DNA of 32,471 nt from Ignavibacteria bacterium. GTDB lineage: Bacteria; Bacteroidota; Ignavibacteria; Kapaibacteriales; Kapaibacteriaceae. The notes under the pieces were generated by a model that searched no databases, was not told the DNA's origin, and saw nothing but the letters and a program-made list of their open reading frames with translations. Made by a program: the position numbers and the translations under genes. Positions 23,433-31,529 of this stretch are shown here, in pieces. The DNA lies in contig JABMNI010000077.1 of the NCBI GenBank assembly GCA_013204605.1, forward strand, positions 1 through 32,471, in the 5' to 3' direction. Each line of letters opens with the position of its first letter. Within the stretch, counting starts at the first letter, position 1.

Positions 23433-26400
23433 CTACCTTGAAATTACTAGCGTTTCACTCCGCGAAAACCCTCCTGCAGTTATTCTAACTATGTAATTTC
23501 CGTTGCTGAGATTTTCGACGTTTAGCGAGCAGTGCCCGTTGAGGATGTGCGAAGATTTTACGATGCGACCCTCTACATTTATAACATCAACAATGGCGTT
23601 GTTGGGCGCAGTTTCTGCTGTGATTGCAACGGAAATTGATACTGGGTTTTGGCTGAATAGAATGGCGTTGCGTTGGTCTTCTTCGTCTTGCACGCCAGAT
23701 ATCGTGCCTGTTACAAACGAAGATCTTTGTGAGTAAATTCCGTGCGATGACAAATCATTGCTTCTTACATGCCAGTAGTAGCGCTTGTTGTTTTCAAGTC
23801 CGGAAATACCTGTAGTGGTGTCGGTTACATCAAAAGCAGAAGTTGTGACGGGATTGAATGTTAGGATGTTACTCAACTCAACATCGTACGAGCTAGCACC
23901 CTCTACCTTGCTCCATGTAAGTTTTACCGGCGACTCCACAATACCCTGCGCATTTGGTGCAGGTAGGATCAGAAATGGCGGAAGTAGCGATGTAGTAAAA
24001 GTCCATGCGGCTGAGAAAGCCCCCTTGCCACCTACTCCATAAGCGGCTACGCGCCAATAGAATTTTACGTTTCCTTGCGTTAGATTTCTTACCGAAGTGA
24101 GAGTGTCGCGGATGCCTTCGGCGAGTTGGAATATGGTACTGAACGATGCGTCGGTTGCTACTTCTACAGTGTACGAAACTGCGCCGTCAACTTTGTTCCA
24201 GACGAGAACTGTATCGACAGATATTCCGCGCGTGCTGTTGGGTGGTGACACTAACTGAACTGAACTTGGGGGTGGCGAAATGGAAGTGATTTTTCCTTTA
24301 AACACTCCCCTGCCATGCGTACCAACAAATATTGTTTTGTCGGAGGCGCGCGCCAGCACCATGTCCACCGGAACATTTCCAATTTCTTCTGCAGCAATTT
24401 GTTGCCACACGGTGCTGCCGCCGTTAAGCTGATTGGTTGCAAACACGCCGGTAGATGTTCCGGCTACATATACAGTTGCTCCATCCGCGTACGGTAAAAT
24501 GGCTGCCCAATTTACCGCAGGACCATCGCCGGCACCGTTCGGCTGTTGCTCCAAATTTCCCGACACCGCACTCCACGTTTCGCCTCCGTCAGTTGTGGCG
24601 TACATACTAATCGCGCCGTAATTCGAGTAGCAAACTATTGCGTGTTGCGCATTTCGCTCGTCGATGGTAACTGAGTTTGCATAAAATCCAACTGGCAGAC
24701 CCCCCGTAAGTTTTTTGGCAAGGGGCTGACCCAGATTTGCACTGTCGATTCTGTAAACATTACCAAAGGTTGTTGCGAAATACACAATGTTCGCAGGACT
24801 ATTCGATACGGCAACAGCTGAAATCAGACCTAATCCACTAGTTGAAAGAAGGCTGTCCCAATTAACATTTGTCGAATCATCTTTACCCAGTGGAATACCT
24901 GAGGCATCGTTATTGCGCCACAACATGAATCCGCCTGCGTGATACACAATGTTGTTGTTGTGAGGATCAATCACGTATGGATTGATAAACAAATAGTCAT
25001 CAGGCAACACTTGCGGATCGATTCTGGTGCGTCCAATTTCAACGCCACTTGCATTGTAAATTATTCTGCGAATTCTTCCTGTCTGCGTGGCCGCATACAC
25101 GGTGCGTTTGCCATCGGCATAATAACAATACGCGCCGTCGCCACCATTTCGTGCTATCCAATCTGATTGCGGATTGTTTGATTCAACCGACCACGTTCCG
25201 TTGTCTTGCATTCCACCCATCACGTTACTGTCGGCACTATCGGCAGTAATTGCAATGGCATAAAACTGCGTTGTGTGATAACCTTTATTTAGGCTCACCC
25301 ATTCAACCGTATCGCGCAAAATATTATCGGTTCGCATTACACCGCCATCATTTACACTGTACATCGAACTTGGATTTTTCGGATGGAACACAACGTTATG
25401 CTGATCAGGATGATGATTAGGATACGTCGGAAAATTCTCTAACGGATTAGGCAACCCATAGCCCCCTATCCATGTATTACTCGTAGCTGTTTTGAATGCG
25501 TTTGTGTTTCTGTACAGATTGGTTCCGCCAATAATTACGAGGTTGCTATCTGTTGGAGAAACTTTTATAAGCAGGTCGTAGCCGCCTTGCGAAAAGAAAT
25601 CGCCATTGCGTCCGCCGAGCAGCGGAATACTCGCCGATCTATTGTCCCACGTTCCGTTCGTATCGGCGCCGTTGCCACCTAGGTGCGAATACTTCCACAA
25701 ACTGTGCCATTGCTCTCGATCACCATCCCGCAATTTGAACACGCCCTTAGCTCCCACGCCGGGAGTTTCAGCAAGTACGAACAATCTGTCCTTTGCGCCG
25801 GCCATTCTATCAAAAACAATTCGGTTGATGTTCAGGGGCATGTCGGTTGGTGAAATGTCTTGCCAGTTAATTCCGTCGGCCGACCTAAACACGCCGTGCT
25901 TTACTGCGAACTGACCCAAGAAGCCCGTAAACGAACTAAGCGATGCATACACCACACCCTGCGGCGTTACCATCACATCGCTGAAGTAACTGTTCGAGGC
26001 CAGCGTTTGTGTAAACGTAGCACCACCATCGGTGCTGCGATAAATTCCGTTTTGCGATGTTGCCACAAATAATTCATCTGCTCCGTTAAGGGGGCTAGTG
26101 GCGACGCGCCAGTTGTAAGCGAAGGCATGGCGCGCTGGAATGCTGGGTGATATCGTGCTAGCTAGTGGCGACCAATCCTTACCACTATTCGTTGACTTCC
26201 AAATTCCATTGCCAGATATCTGCGCAGAGTTTCCGTATGATTCGCCGGTGCCGTAATACCAAATATTCGTTTTACCATTTCGAGTGTCTTGCGCAATACT
26301 CGTAACAGAATGCAATTGGTCAGGTTTTGTCTGCAGCGTCCACGTCACACCCGCATCCTCGCTCCGCCACACCCCACCCGAAACTGACCCAACTATTATC

Positions 26401-26738
26401 ACATTTACATCCGTAACATCTAGCGCCAACGTACGAGTGCGACCGCCTATATTCCAAGGTCCAACCTGCTTGAACTCACTCGTGTTTTGCAATTCGTCTA
26501 AATTATTTTTCCTGCCCAACGCACCCGGCAACGTTGCCACAAATTTTTGTGCGCGCTGCTGAATTCCCTCAGGAATGCGTCCCAGCGCAACATCTCGGTA
26601 CTTCATTTCCTCGAACGCACGCCGTGCTTGTGGGTTGACGTTTGCGTCTGACGATGGCTTGGTGGCACAACCATAAAGCCCCATTCCAACAAAAAAAATA
26701 CTTAGACAAATTTTTATAAAGGGGGCTAGGTGCTTCAT
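23433..26738 (-). CDS. Large Asp-box (BNR/sialidase-like propeller) surface protein with fibronectin-like domains and T9SS sorting domain
   Basis: The 1101-residue product starts with a lipoprotein-type signal (LSIFFVGMGLYGC, Cys24). Residues about 100-850 form a beta-propeller-like region with repeated Asp-box motifs: GGVWRSEDAGVTWT, GIWKSTNSGKDWS, GIYRSTDGGATFT, GVFRSADGINWQ and ATTDGGETWSAV. Two fibronectin-III-like domains follow (about 850-945 and 945-1030), each with a VxWxKVxGAxSYxVE...YWRV or YWHV pattern. The last ~80 residues (SQNPVSISVAITAE ... LSNGNYIVRITAGG) are a T9SS type A sorting domain. A lipobox and a T9SS domain together are unusual. Similar proteins are annotated as glycosyl hydrolases, but no catalytic residues can be named. 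It overlaps the flippase stop by 4 bp. Confidence 0.88.
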   Translation of the reverse strand: MKHLAPFIKICLSIFFVGMGLYGCATKPSSDANVNPQARRAFEEMKYRDVALGRIPEGIQQRAQKFVATLPGALGRKNNLDELQNTSEFKQVGPWNIGGRTRTLALDVTDVNVIIVGSVSGGVWRSEDAGVTWTLQTKPDQLHSVTSIAQDTRNGKTNIWYYGTGESYGNSAQISGNGIWKSTNSGKDWSPLASTISPSIPARHAFAYNWRVATSPLNGADELFVATSQNGIYRSTDGGATFTQTLASNSYFSDVMVTPQGVVYASLSSFTGFLGQFAVKHGVFRSADGINWQDISPTDMPLNINRIVFDRMAGAKDRLFVLAETPGVGAKGVFKLRDGDREQWHSLWKYSHLGGNGADTNGTWDNRSASIPLLGGRNGDFFSQGGYDLLIKVSPTDSNLVIIGGTNLYRNTNAFKTATSNTWIGGYGLPNPLENFPTYPNHHPDQHNVVFHPKNPSSMYSVNDGGVMRTDNILRDTVEWVSLNKGYHTTQFYAIAITADSADSNVMGGMQDNGTWSVESNNPQSDWIARNGGDGAYCYYADGKRTVYAATQTGRIRRIIYNASGVEIGRTRIDPQVLPDDYLFINPYVIDPHNNNIVYHAGGFMLWRNNDASGIPLGKDDSTNVNWDSLLSTSGLGLISAVAVSNSPANIVYFATTFGNVYRIDSANLGQPLAKKLTGGLPVGFYANSVTIDERNAQHAIVCYSNYGAISMYATTDGGETWSAVSGNLEQQPNGAGDGPAVNWAAILPYADGATVYVAGTSTGVFATNQLNGGSTVWQQIAAEEIGNVPVDMVLARASDKTIFVGTHGRGVFKGKITSISPPPSSVQLVSPPNSTRGISVDTVLVWNKVDGAVSYTVEVATDASFSTIFQLAEGIRDTLTSVRNLTQGNVKFYWRVAAYGVGGKGAFSAAWTFTTSLLPPFLILPAPNAQGIVESPVKLTWSKVEGASSYDVELSNILTFNPVTTSAFDVTDTTTGISGLENNKRYYWHVRSNDLSSHGIYSQRSSFVTGTISGVQDEEDQRNAILFSQNPVSISVAITAETAPNNAIVDVINVEGRIVKSSHILNGHCSLNVENLSNGNYIVRITAGGFSRSETLVISR

Positions 26739-28207
26739 TTTCGGAGGACCAATTTTTTGAGTGTGGTAAGAGTGCTGTGGTGGACAATGCCAGTGAGAAC
26801 TAAAATAATAGCATAGGCTGGTAAGGCACTAATGCGGACAACTAAGGCGAGTGAATTTTGATGCGAGGTAAGAATGAAGGTGGTGTAGATCAAGGCGCAG
26901 ATGCCGAAGATTCCGAACACCTTACCCCACTCATATTTCATGGGGTAGATGCGCTGTTGTACCACGTACAGGATGACGGCACTACTAACGTAGGCAGCAA
27001 CCTTGGCCCACGCTGCACCGCCAATATCCATTGATGGTACAAGCGCAAACGTTACTACCACGTTGGCAATAGCGGCAACGCCGGTTGCTAGCGGAAACCA
27101 TTTTGTTTTTTTTGTGATGTGAAAACCAGCGGCCATGTTGATGAACACACCGTTGAAGTAGTACGCAAACATTACTATCGGAACTATGTACAATCCGCTC
27201 CAGTACAACGGATTAATAAATTTTCCGCCAAGAAATGGCAGCGTAACAACGTAAGGCATGAAGGCTGTGGTGACAAGAAATACTGCGCCACACACTATGG
27301 TGAAAATTGTAAACACACGTGCGAACAATTGTTTTGCTTCGGGATCATCACGATGGTTCAAATAGAACGGCTTCCACGCGTATTCGAATACGGTGACAAA
27401 CATCATCATGGGTAAGGCCAACCTGAAATTTGTTTGGTACATTCCTAAAACCGCACTACTGGTTAGCATTAACATGATGGGTCGGTCGGCTACCTGCACC
27501 ATAATCGAACTAAAACTACTCGGTACCGTTGGCAGTCCAAACCGAAGCATTTCTTTAAACAATGTTCCGTTGAATGCGTTGCGAATTGTGGTGGAGTTGC
27601 GCACAATTAGCGGAAGGAAAAATAGCGAAGTAATTCCGCTACTTAGCAGACCGCTTAAAACTACACCCTGTATTGATGTGCCTAACACAACTACAAACAC
27701 AACATTCAACGAGACATTAATTACTATGGCCAACAACCTAAACACGGCAAATTGTTTTGCATTGCGCTGCATGCGTAGTTGCGCAAATGGAATGAGCACA
27801 ATCGAATCGAAGAGCGGAATAAAGGCGGCCATGCGAATCAGATTCGCGCCATCGGCTTCCAATTGTAAGAACGATGATGCTGCAATCCACGGTGCAAACA
27901 ATACTGTCAGTGCTGTAACTACCGCGCCAATTGCCAAGATTATGAAAAGCGAAATACTGAATACGCGTTTGTTTTGGGGCTCATTTTCAGCCTCCCAAAA
28001 CCTCATAAACGCGGGCTCCAAACCAACGGAGTACACAATATTCACAAACGCAATTAGTGCGTAGATGGCCGTTACATCGCCTATCTGACCCGCCGTGAGG
28101 TAGTTCGAATACAGCGGCGTGAGCATGAACGTGAGAAACCTGCCAGCTATGGTGGAAACACCATACACAAGTGTATCTGAGGCAAGTGTCTTAATTTTAT
28201 GCTGCAT
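26735..28207 (-). CDS. Polysaccharide flippase (Wzx/MATE-like, MOP superfamily)
   Basis: The 490-residue product (from ATG 28207) has about 13-14 hydrophobic helices and the MOP-superfamily pattern: TLASDTLVYGVSTIAGRFLT at the N-terminus, PLYSNYLTAGQIGDV after helix 1, an EPAFMRFW loop, FGLPTVPSSFSSIM in the middle and FEYAWKPFYL around residue 310. Such proteins flip undecaprenyl-linked sugars across the inner membrane for capsule, O-antigen or exopolysaccharide. No glycosyltransferase lies beside it, so its substrate is unknown. An ATG at 28252 would cross into the start region of the divergent peptidase gene. The stop overlaps the start of the large T9SS gene by 4 bp (ATGA). Confidence 0.9.
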   Translation of the reverse strand: MQHKIKTLASDTLVYGVSTIAGRFLTFMLTPLYSNYLTAGQIGDVTAIYALIAFVNIVYSVGLEPAFMRFWEAENEPQNKRVFSISLFIILAIGAVVTALTVLFAPWIAASSFLQLEADGANLIRMAAFIPLFDSIVLIPFAQLRMQRNAKQFAVFRLLAIVINVSLNVVFVVVLGTSIQGVVLSGLLSSGITSLFFLPLIVRNSTTIRNAFNGTLFKEMLRFGLPTVPSSFSSIMVQVADRPIMLMLTSSAVLGMYQTNFRLALPMMMFVTVFEYAWKPFYLNHRDDPEAKQLFARVFTIFTIVCGAVFLVTTAFMPYVVTLPFLGGKFINPLYWSGLYIVPIVMFAYYFNGVFINMAAGFHITKKTKWFPLATGVAAIANVVVTFALVPSMDIGGAAWAKVAAYVSSAVILYVVQQRIYPMKYEWGKVFGIFGICALIYTTFILTSHQNSLALVVRISALPAYAIILVLTGIVHHSTLTTLKKLVLRK

Positions 28208-28273
28208 TAACTTCTGTTCCAAGCATTGTTGCGCTGCCGTGGTGGCACGCACCCTGCAAATCTACGATTGCTT

Positions 28274-30091
28274 ATGTTCTACCTACGCCTTTCCGTTGCA
28301 TTTCTTTTCACAACAATTGTTGCGCTAGCACAAAGCCCACTTCAACCGGATTCGGCGCGGGTATTTGAGCGAATAAAAATTCTAGCGTCGCCGGAATTTG
28401 GCGGTCGAGCGCCCGCTACCGACGGTGGACGCAAGGCCACGGCGTACATCGAGCAGGAGTTCAAATCCTTAGGACTCAAGCCCGGAGCAGGCACGGCCTT
28501 CACGCAACCGTTCACATTGACCACCGGCGTAAACCTTGGCGCCGCAAATAGCGTGATGTTCAACATCTACGTGGAGCGTCCGGGAATTCCCATGGAACAA
28601 ATCCGCCCCGTAAAAGTGGGCTGGAAAATCGGCGTCGACTACCAACCCTACGGCTTCACCGAAAGTGGCTCGGCGCAGGGCACGGTAGTTTTTGCCGGCT
28701 ACGGAATTTCCACCGACGCGTACGATGACTACAAAGGCATGGATGTGAAAGGTGCAGTTGTAATTGTGATAAGGGGCTTACCCAACTGGGCAGAAAAAGA
28801 TGACAAGTTGCGCAAGTTACAGGCAATTCGAACTAAGGCAACGGTGGCGCGCGACAAAGGAGCGGCAGCAATTTGTTTTGTAAATCAAGAGGGCGATTCA
28901 TCTGATGTGTTATCGCGTTTTGGAATTGATCGTCTTGGAAAAAACTCCGGCATCATAGCGCTACAAGTGCGCCGTACACCATGCGCACGCATTTTTCCTC
29001 CAAAAGAAACCACATTGTTTGTTGCTGAAACAACGATAAATAAAACCAAGAAGCCAATGAGCTTCGTGCTTAAGAACACAACCGTCGAGCTCGAGGCGAG
29101 CACGGTGTACACCGAGGGTGAAACCGCAAATGTAATTGGCATTGTGCCGGGAACAGATGCGAGTGTTGCGGGTGAGTACGTGGTAATTGGTGGACACTAC
29201 GATCACCTAGGAATGGGTGATGAAAATTCGTTGAGCAGTTCGCGCACTCCGGCAATTCATTTTGGTGCCGATGACAATGCATCGGGTACGGCGGGAGTAA
29301 TTGAGTTAGCACAAATTTTTGCAAGCAATCCGGCGCGACGCACCATGGTATTTATGGCATTCAGTGGCGAAGAGAAGGGTCTATTGGGTTCTAAGTACTG
29401 GGTATCAAATCCCACACAGCCCCTTACCAATGCGGTAGCAATGTTTAACATGGACATGATTGGGCGTCTGAAGGATGACAAGTTAAATATTCAGGGCACC
29501 GGCACATCGGAAAGTTGGACATCGATTATTGATTCCGCAAAATCGGGTTTGGGATTTGTGGTATCAACAACGGCCGACGGGTATGGTCCAAGCGATCACT
29601 CGTCGTTCACGGCCAAGGAAATTCCCGTGATGTTCGTGTTCACCGGCCTACACACGGACTACCACCGTCCAACGGACACGTACGACAAAATCAACGCCGC
29701 CGGCGAAGCGCGCGTACTAACATTTGTAGAGCGTGCCGCACGTTTTGTTGCCGATGCTCCAGCGCGCTTAATTTTCAAGCAAGGGGCTGAGGTAAACACC
29801 AAGCAACAGTCAAGCAGCATGGGCTTGCGGGTAACGTTTGGTGTAATTCCGGACTATGCCGACGATCCACAGGGTCTGCGCATAAGTGGCGTCCGCGCCG
29901 GCTCCCCTGCCGACAAGGCGGGTCTACAGGCCGATGACATTGTAACCCAACTCGGCACCACCCAAATCAAAAACATTTACGACCTCATGGCCGCGCTTGA
30001 AAAGCAAGAGCCGGGGAACACTGTGGAATGCACAGTGATCAGAGATGATAAAGCGGTGAAGATGAAGGTAACGTTTGTCTCTAAGAACTAG
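28274..30091 (+). CDS. Secreted M28-family zinc aminopeptidase with PA and PDZ domains
   Basis: The 605-residue product (from ATG 28274) has a signal peptide (RLSVAFLFTTIVALAQ), a protease-associated-like domain (about 120-240) and an M28 catalytic domain with all zinc ligands visible: GGHYDHLG (His), FGADDNASG (bridging Asp), FSGEEKGLLGS (general base Glu and ligand Glu), NMDMIGR (Asp) and GLHTDYHRPTDTYDKI (His). A C-terminal PDZ domain follows (about 515-600: RISGVRAGSPADKAGLQADD). It should cut N-terminal residues from peptides outside the cytoplasm. An ATG at 28226 would add 16 residues without a signal-like character. It diverges from the flippase (66-bp spacer). Confidence 0.93.
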   Translation: MFYLRLSVAFLFTTIVALAQSPLQPDSARVFERIKILASPEFGGRAPATDGGRKATAYIEQEFKSLGLKPGAGTAFTQPFTLTTGVNLGAANSVMFNIYVERPGIPMEQIRPVKVGWKIGVDYQPYGFTESGSAQGTVVFAGYGISTDAYDDYKGMDVKGAVVIVIRGLPNWAEKDDKLRKLQAIRTKATVARDKGAAAICFVNQEGDSSDVLSRFGIDRLGKNSGIIALQVRRTPCARIFPPKETTLFVAETTINKTKKPMSFVLKNTTVELEASTVYTEGETANVIGIVPGTDASVAGEYVVIGGHYDHLGMGDENSLSSSRTPAIHFGADDNASGTAGVIELAQIFASNPARRTMVFMAFSGEEKGLLGSKYWVSNPTQPLTNAVAMFNMDMIGRLKDDKLNIQGTGTSESWTSIIDSAKSGLGFVVSTTADGYGPSDHSSFTAKEIPVMFVFTGLHTDYHRPTDTYDKINAAGEARVLTFVERAARFVADAPARLIFKQGAEVNTKQQSSSMGLRVTFGVIPDYADDPQGLRISGVRAGSPADKAGLQADDIVTQLGTTQIKNIYDLMAALEKQEPGNTVECTVIRDDKAVKMKVTFVSKN

Positions 30092-30224
30092 AAAATGTGA
30101 AAATGTGTAAATGTGAGAATGGCAATGTCGGAATGCCAATGTGGAAATGTGTAAATGTGTAAATGTGAGAATGCCAATCTGATAATGTGAAGATGTGAGA
30201 ATGGCAATGTGATAATATTGAAAT
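30092..30224 (+). repeat. AATGTG-type dispersed repeat, copy 5 (longest)
   Basis: Starts on the base after the M28 stop codon and runs for about 130 bp as AATGTGAAAATGTGTAAATG, AGAATGGCAATGTCGG and AATGCCAATGTGG words, phased mostly every eight or fourteen bases. The remaining spacer to 30350 shows no gene; it is AT-rich and carries the hicB ribosome site at its end. Confidence 0.85.
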
Positions 30225-30350
30225 AGTGGCAGCGCTGCGGCGCGGAGTAATTGCATCAAACTATCGCGTTGTCCCAACACCTCAATTCACATTGCGATTT
30301 GCCTGCTGTTTGTTTGATTGATATTTTGCGATAATTACCATCAGGAAATT

Positions 30351-30575
30351 ATGTACACGTACAAGATTCGATTGCAAAGAGAGGCTGAAGGGGGCTTTAC
30401 CGTCACAGTTCCGGCCTTGCCAGGTTGCATTACTTTTGGCGAGGATATAGATGAAGCGATAGCTATGGCAAGAGAGGCGATCGCACTTTACATTGAAGAG
30501 TTGCAGGAAAGGAGCGAGCCAATCCCAGATGATGCCGATACTCTGGAGTACTCGTTAATGCTTGAGTCTGTATGA
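30351..30575 (+). CDS. HicB-family antitoxin (short form)
   Basis: The 74-residue product is a single HicB-like RNase-H-type domain: YTYKIRLQREAEGGFTVTVP, then ALPGCITFGEDIDEAIAMAREAI in two pieces, ALPGCITFGED and EAIAMAREAIALYIEEL. No helix-turn-helix or ribbon-helix-helix follows, as in the short HicB type. HicB neutralises the HicA mRNA interferase. ATG 30351 is chosen because AGGAAA lies just before it; an ATG at 30318 would add 11 unrelated residues. The stop overlaps the hicA remnant by 4 bp, as in intact hicBA pairs. Confidence 0.9.
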   Translation: MYTYKIRLQREAEGGFTVTVPALPGCITFGEDIDEAIAMAREAIALYIEELQERSEPIPDDADTLEYSLMLESV

Positions 30576-30679
30576 ACTTGAATCCGAAGTACCTTATAAA
30601 AATATTGATAGCAGCAGGCTTCGTAGAAGAAGGTATATTAAAAGCGTTTACCACACTGAAAGGCAGCTGTATTATCTAG
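30572..30679 (+). pseudogene. Decayed HicA-family toxin
   Basis: A 35-codon frame (MNLNPKYLIKILIAAGFVEE then GILKAFTTLKGSCII) starts in a 4-bp overlap with hicB, exactly where hicA belongs. The LIKILIAAGF helix and a KGS turn match HicA, but the catalytic His of the usual GSHH is Cys-Ile, the spacing before KGS is too long, and a TAG stops the frame about 20 residues short of the family's end. So the toxin is probably dead. Called by reading a frame too short for usual gene lists. Confidence 0.55.
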
Positions 30680-30975
30680 TGACTGGGGGCTACTCGGACC
30701 TACGCAGCATGCGTGGCCAGAACCCGGAAGGAGACTACCTGCAAGCAACAGGAGCCATGATGCGAAGCCTCAACGTGACCAAGTTGACTGAGACTAGCGT
30801 GAGTGTCGGTTTCGACGATCCTGTCCAGGAGCAAAAAGCGCTGTGGCTGTCCGTCACAGGAGCCGGTAGGTCAAGACGCCCGTGGAGGTTTATGGGGCTG
30901 CAAGCAGCGCAAGAGGTAGAGCTAGCCGAGTATGTAGGGCAACTGATCGTTGGCTCAGGCTTGAAGGTCATTTAA
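30679..30975 (+). pseudogene. Phage virion-morphogenesis/tail-like protein fragment
   Basis: From a GTG at 30679 that overlaps the hicA stop, the frame gives 98 residues: a YLQATGAMMRSLNV motif, then TSVSVGFDDPV, and SRRPWRFMGLQAAQEVELAE. The order TG.M..SL, VGF.DP, RPW.FMGL and ELAE resembles the C-terminal part of phage virion-morphogenesis proteins (Mu gpG/Phage_tail_S type), which read TG.L..S...VG...RPFLGLS.....EL. The normal N-terminal half is missing. Local base and codon use is more GC-rich than the genes around it (for example CTGCAAGCAACAGGAGCC). It is most likely a piece of a lost prophage. Identification is by motif only. Confidence 0.5.
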
Positions 30976-31017
30976 AAAAAAATACTATATTTACTTTTCA
31001 TCATTACGGAAAGAGTT

Positions 31018-31446
31018 ATGGGTGACTCCCGGGAATCTGAAGCAACGCACGATATGTTTCAATCTGAATTCTTTAAAGCAGCATTGTCTAACCAACGTGA
31101 GTATGACAAATCTATTCTCACTCTATCGAGCGGTCTCATTGCAGCTGCCGTTCTGTTTATTAACGCTATACTTAGTAAAGGGTATTGCATTTCCCACTAT
31201 GGTTTTCTGATTGTAGCTTTGTGGTTGTGGGTTATAGCTATTGTAACCGTTTTACTAGGATTTCAGCTTTCTGCTAACAATTATATCGACGCCCTTTTTA
31301 TTGCGCGTAACCAAGGTGACTTTGTTGCCGGTAAGTTGGATAGCCGTGCGCGTTTCGTTGAAAAGCTGAACTATGCGAGTGGGTTGTTTTTCTTTTTGGG
31401 AGTATTGGCATTTGTAATTCTTGCATCGCTGAACATCCACTACTAA
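31018..31446 (+). CDS. Small membrane protein of unknown function
   Basis: I cannot name this family. The 142-residue product has a polar N-terminus with ALSNQREYDKSILTLSSG (about 24-41) leading into the first of three hydrophobic segments (about 36-54, 62-84 and 116-138), and a charged loop between the second and third (NQGDFVAGKLDSRARFVEKL). The REYDKSILTLSSG start is shared with small membrane proteins I have seen in accessory regions (recollection, not checked). A CGGAAAG ribosome site lies before the ATG and a TATATT-containing AT-rich stretch upstream is a possible promoter. It lies between the phage-like fragment and the convergent dinD. Confidence 0.7.
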   Translation: MGDSRESEATHDMFQSEFFKAALSNQREYDKSILTLSSGLIAAAVLFINAILSKGYCISHYGFLIVALWLWVIAIVTVLLGFQLSANNYIDALFIARNQGDFVAGKLDSRARFVEKLNYASGLFFFLGVLAFVILASLNIHY

Positions 31447-31468
31447 TGATTTGGCAAACTACAAGGAC

Positions 31469-31491
31469 AAAAAAAGGACCCGCAGGTCCTT
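31469..31491 (-). terminator. Intrinsic terminator of dinD
   Basis: On the minus strand, AAGGACC (31491-31485), a TGCG loop and GGTCCTT (31480-31474) form a perfect 7-bp stem followed by a run of T to 31469. It lies 38 bp past the dinD stop. On the plus strand no T-run follows, so it serves dinD mainly. Confidence 0.8.
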
Positions 31492-31529
31492 AGTAATATA
31501 TCTTATACAGATATTGTTGGCTGGCACTG

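Noticed and set aside
27393-28064. 223-codon plus-strand frame across the flippase gene
   Set aside because: Antisense shadow of a strongly conserved membrane protein; no signal or motif of its own.
30092-30224. CRISPR or coding low-complexity tail
   Set aside because: Words are degenerate with no fixed repeat/spacer pattern, and the stretch starts after a clean stop codon.
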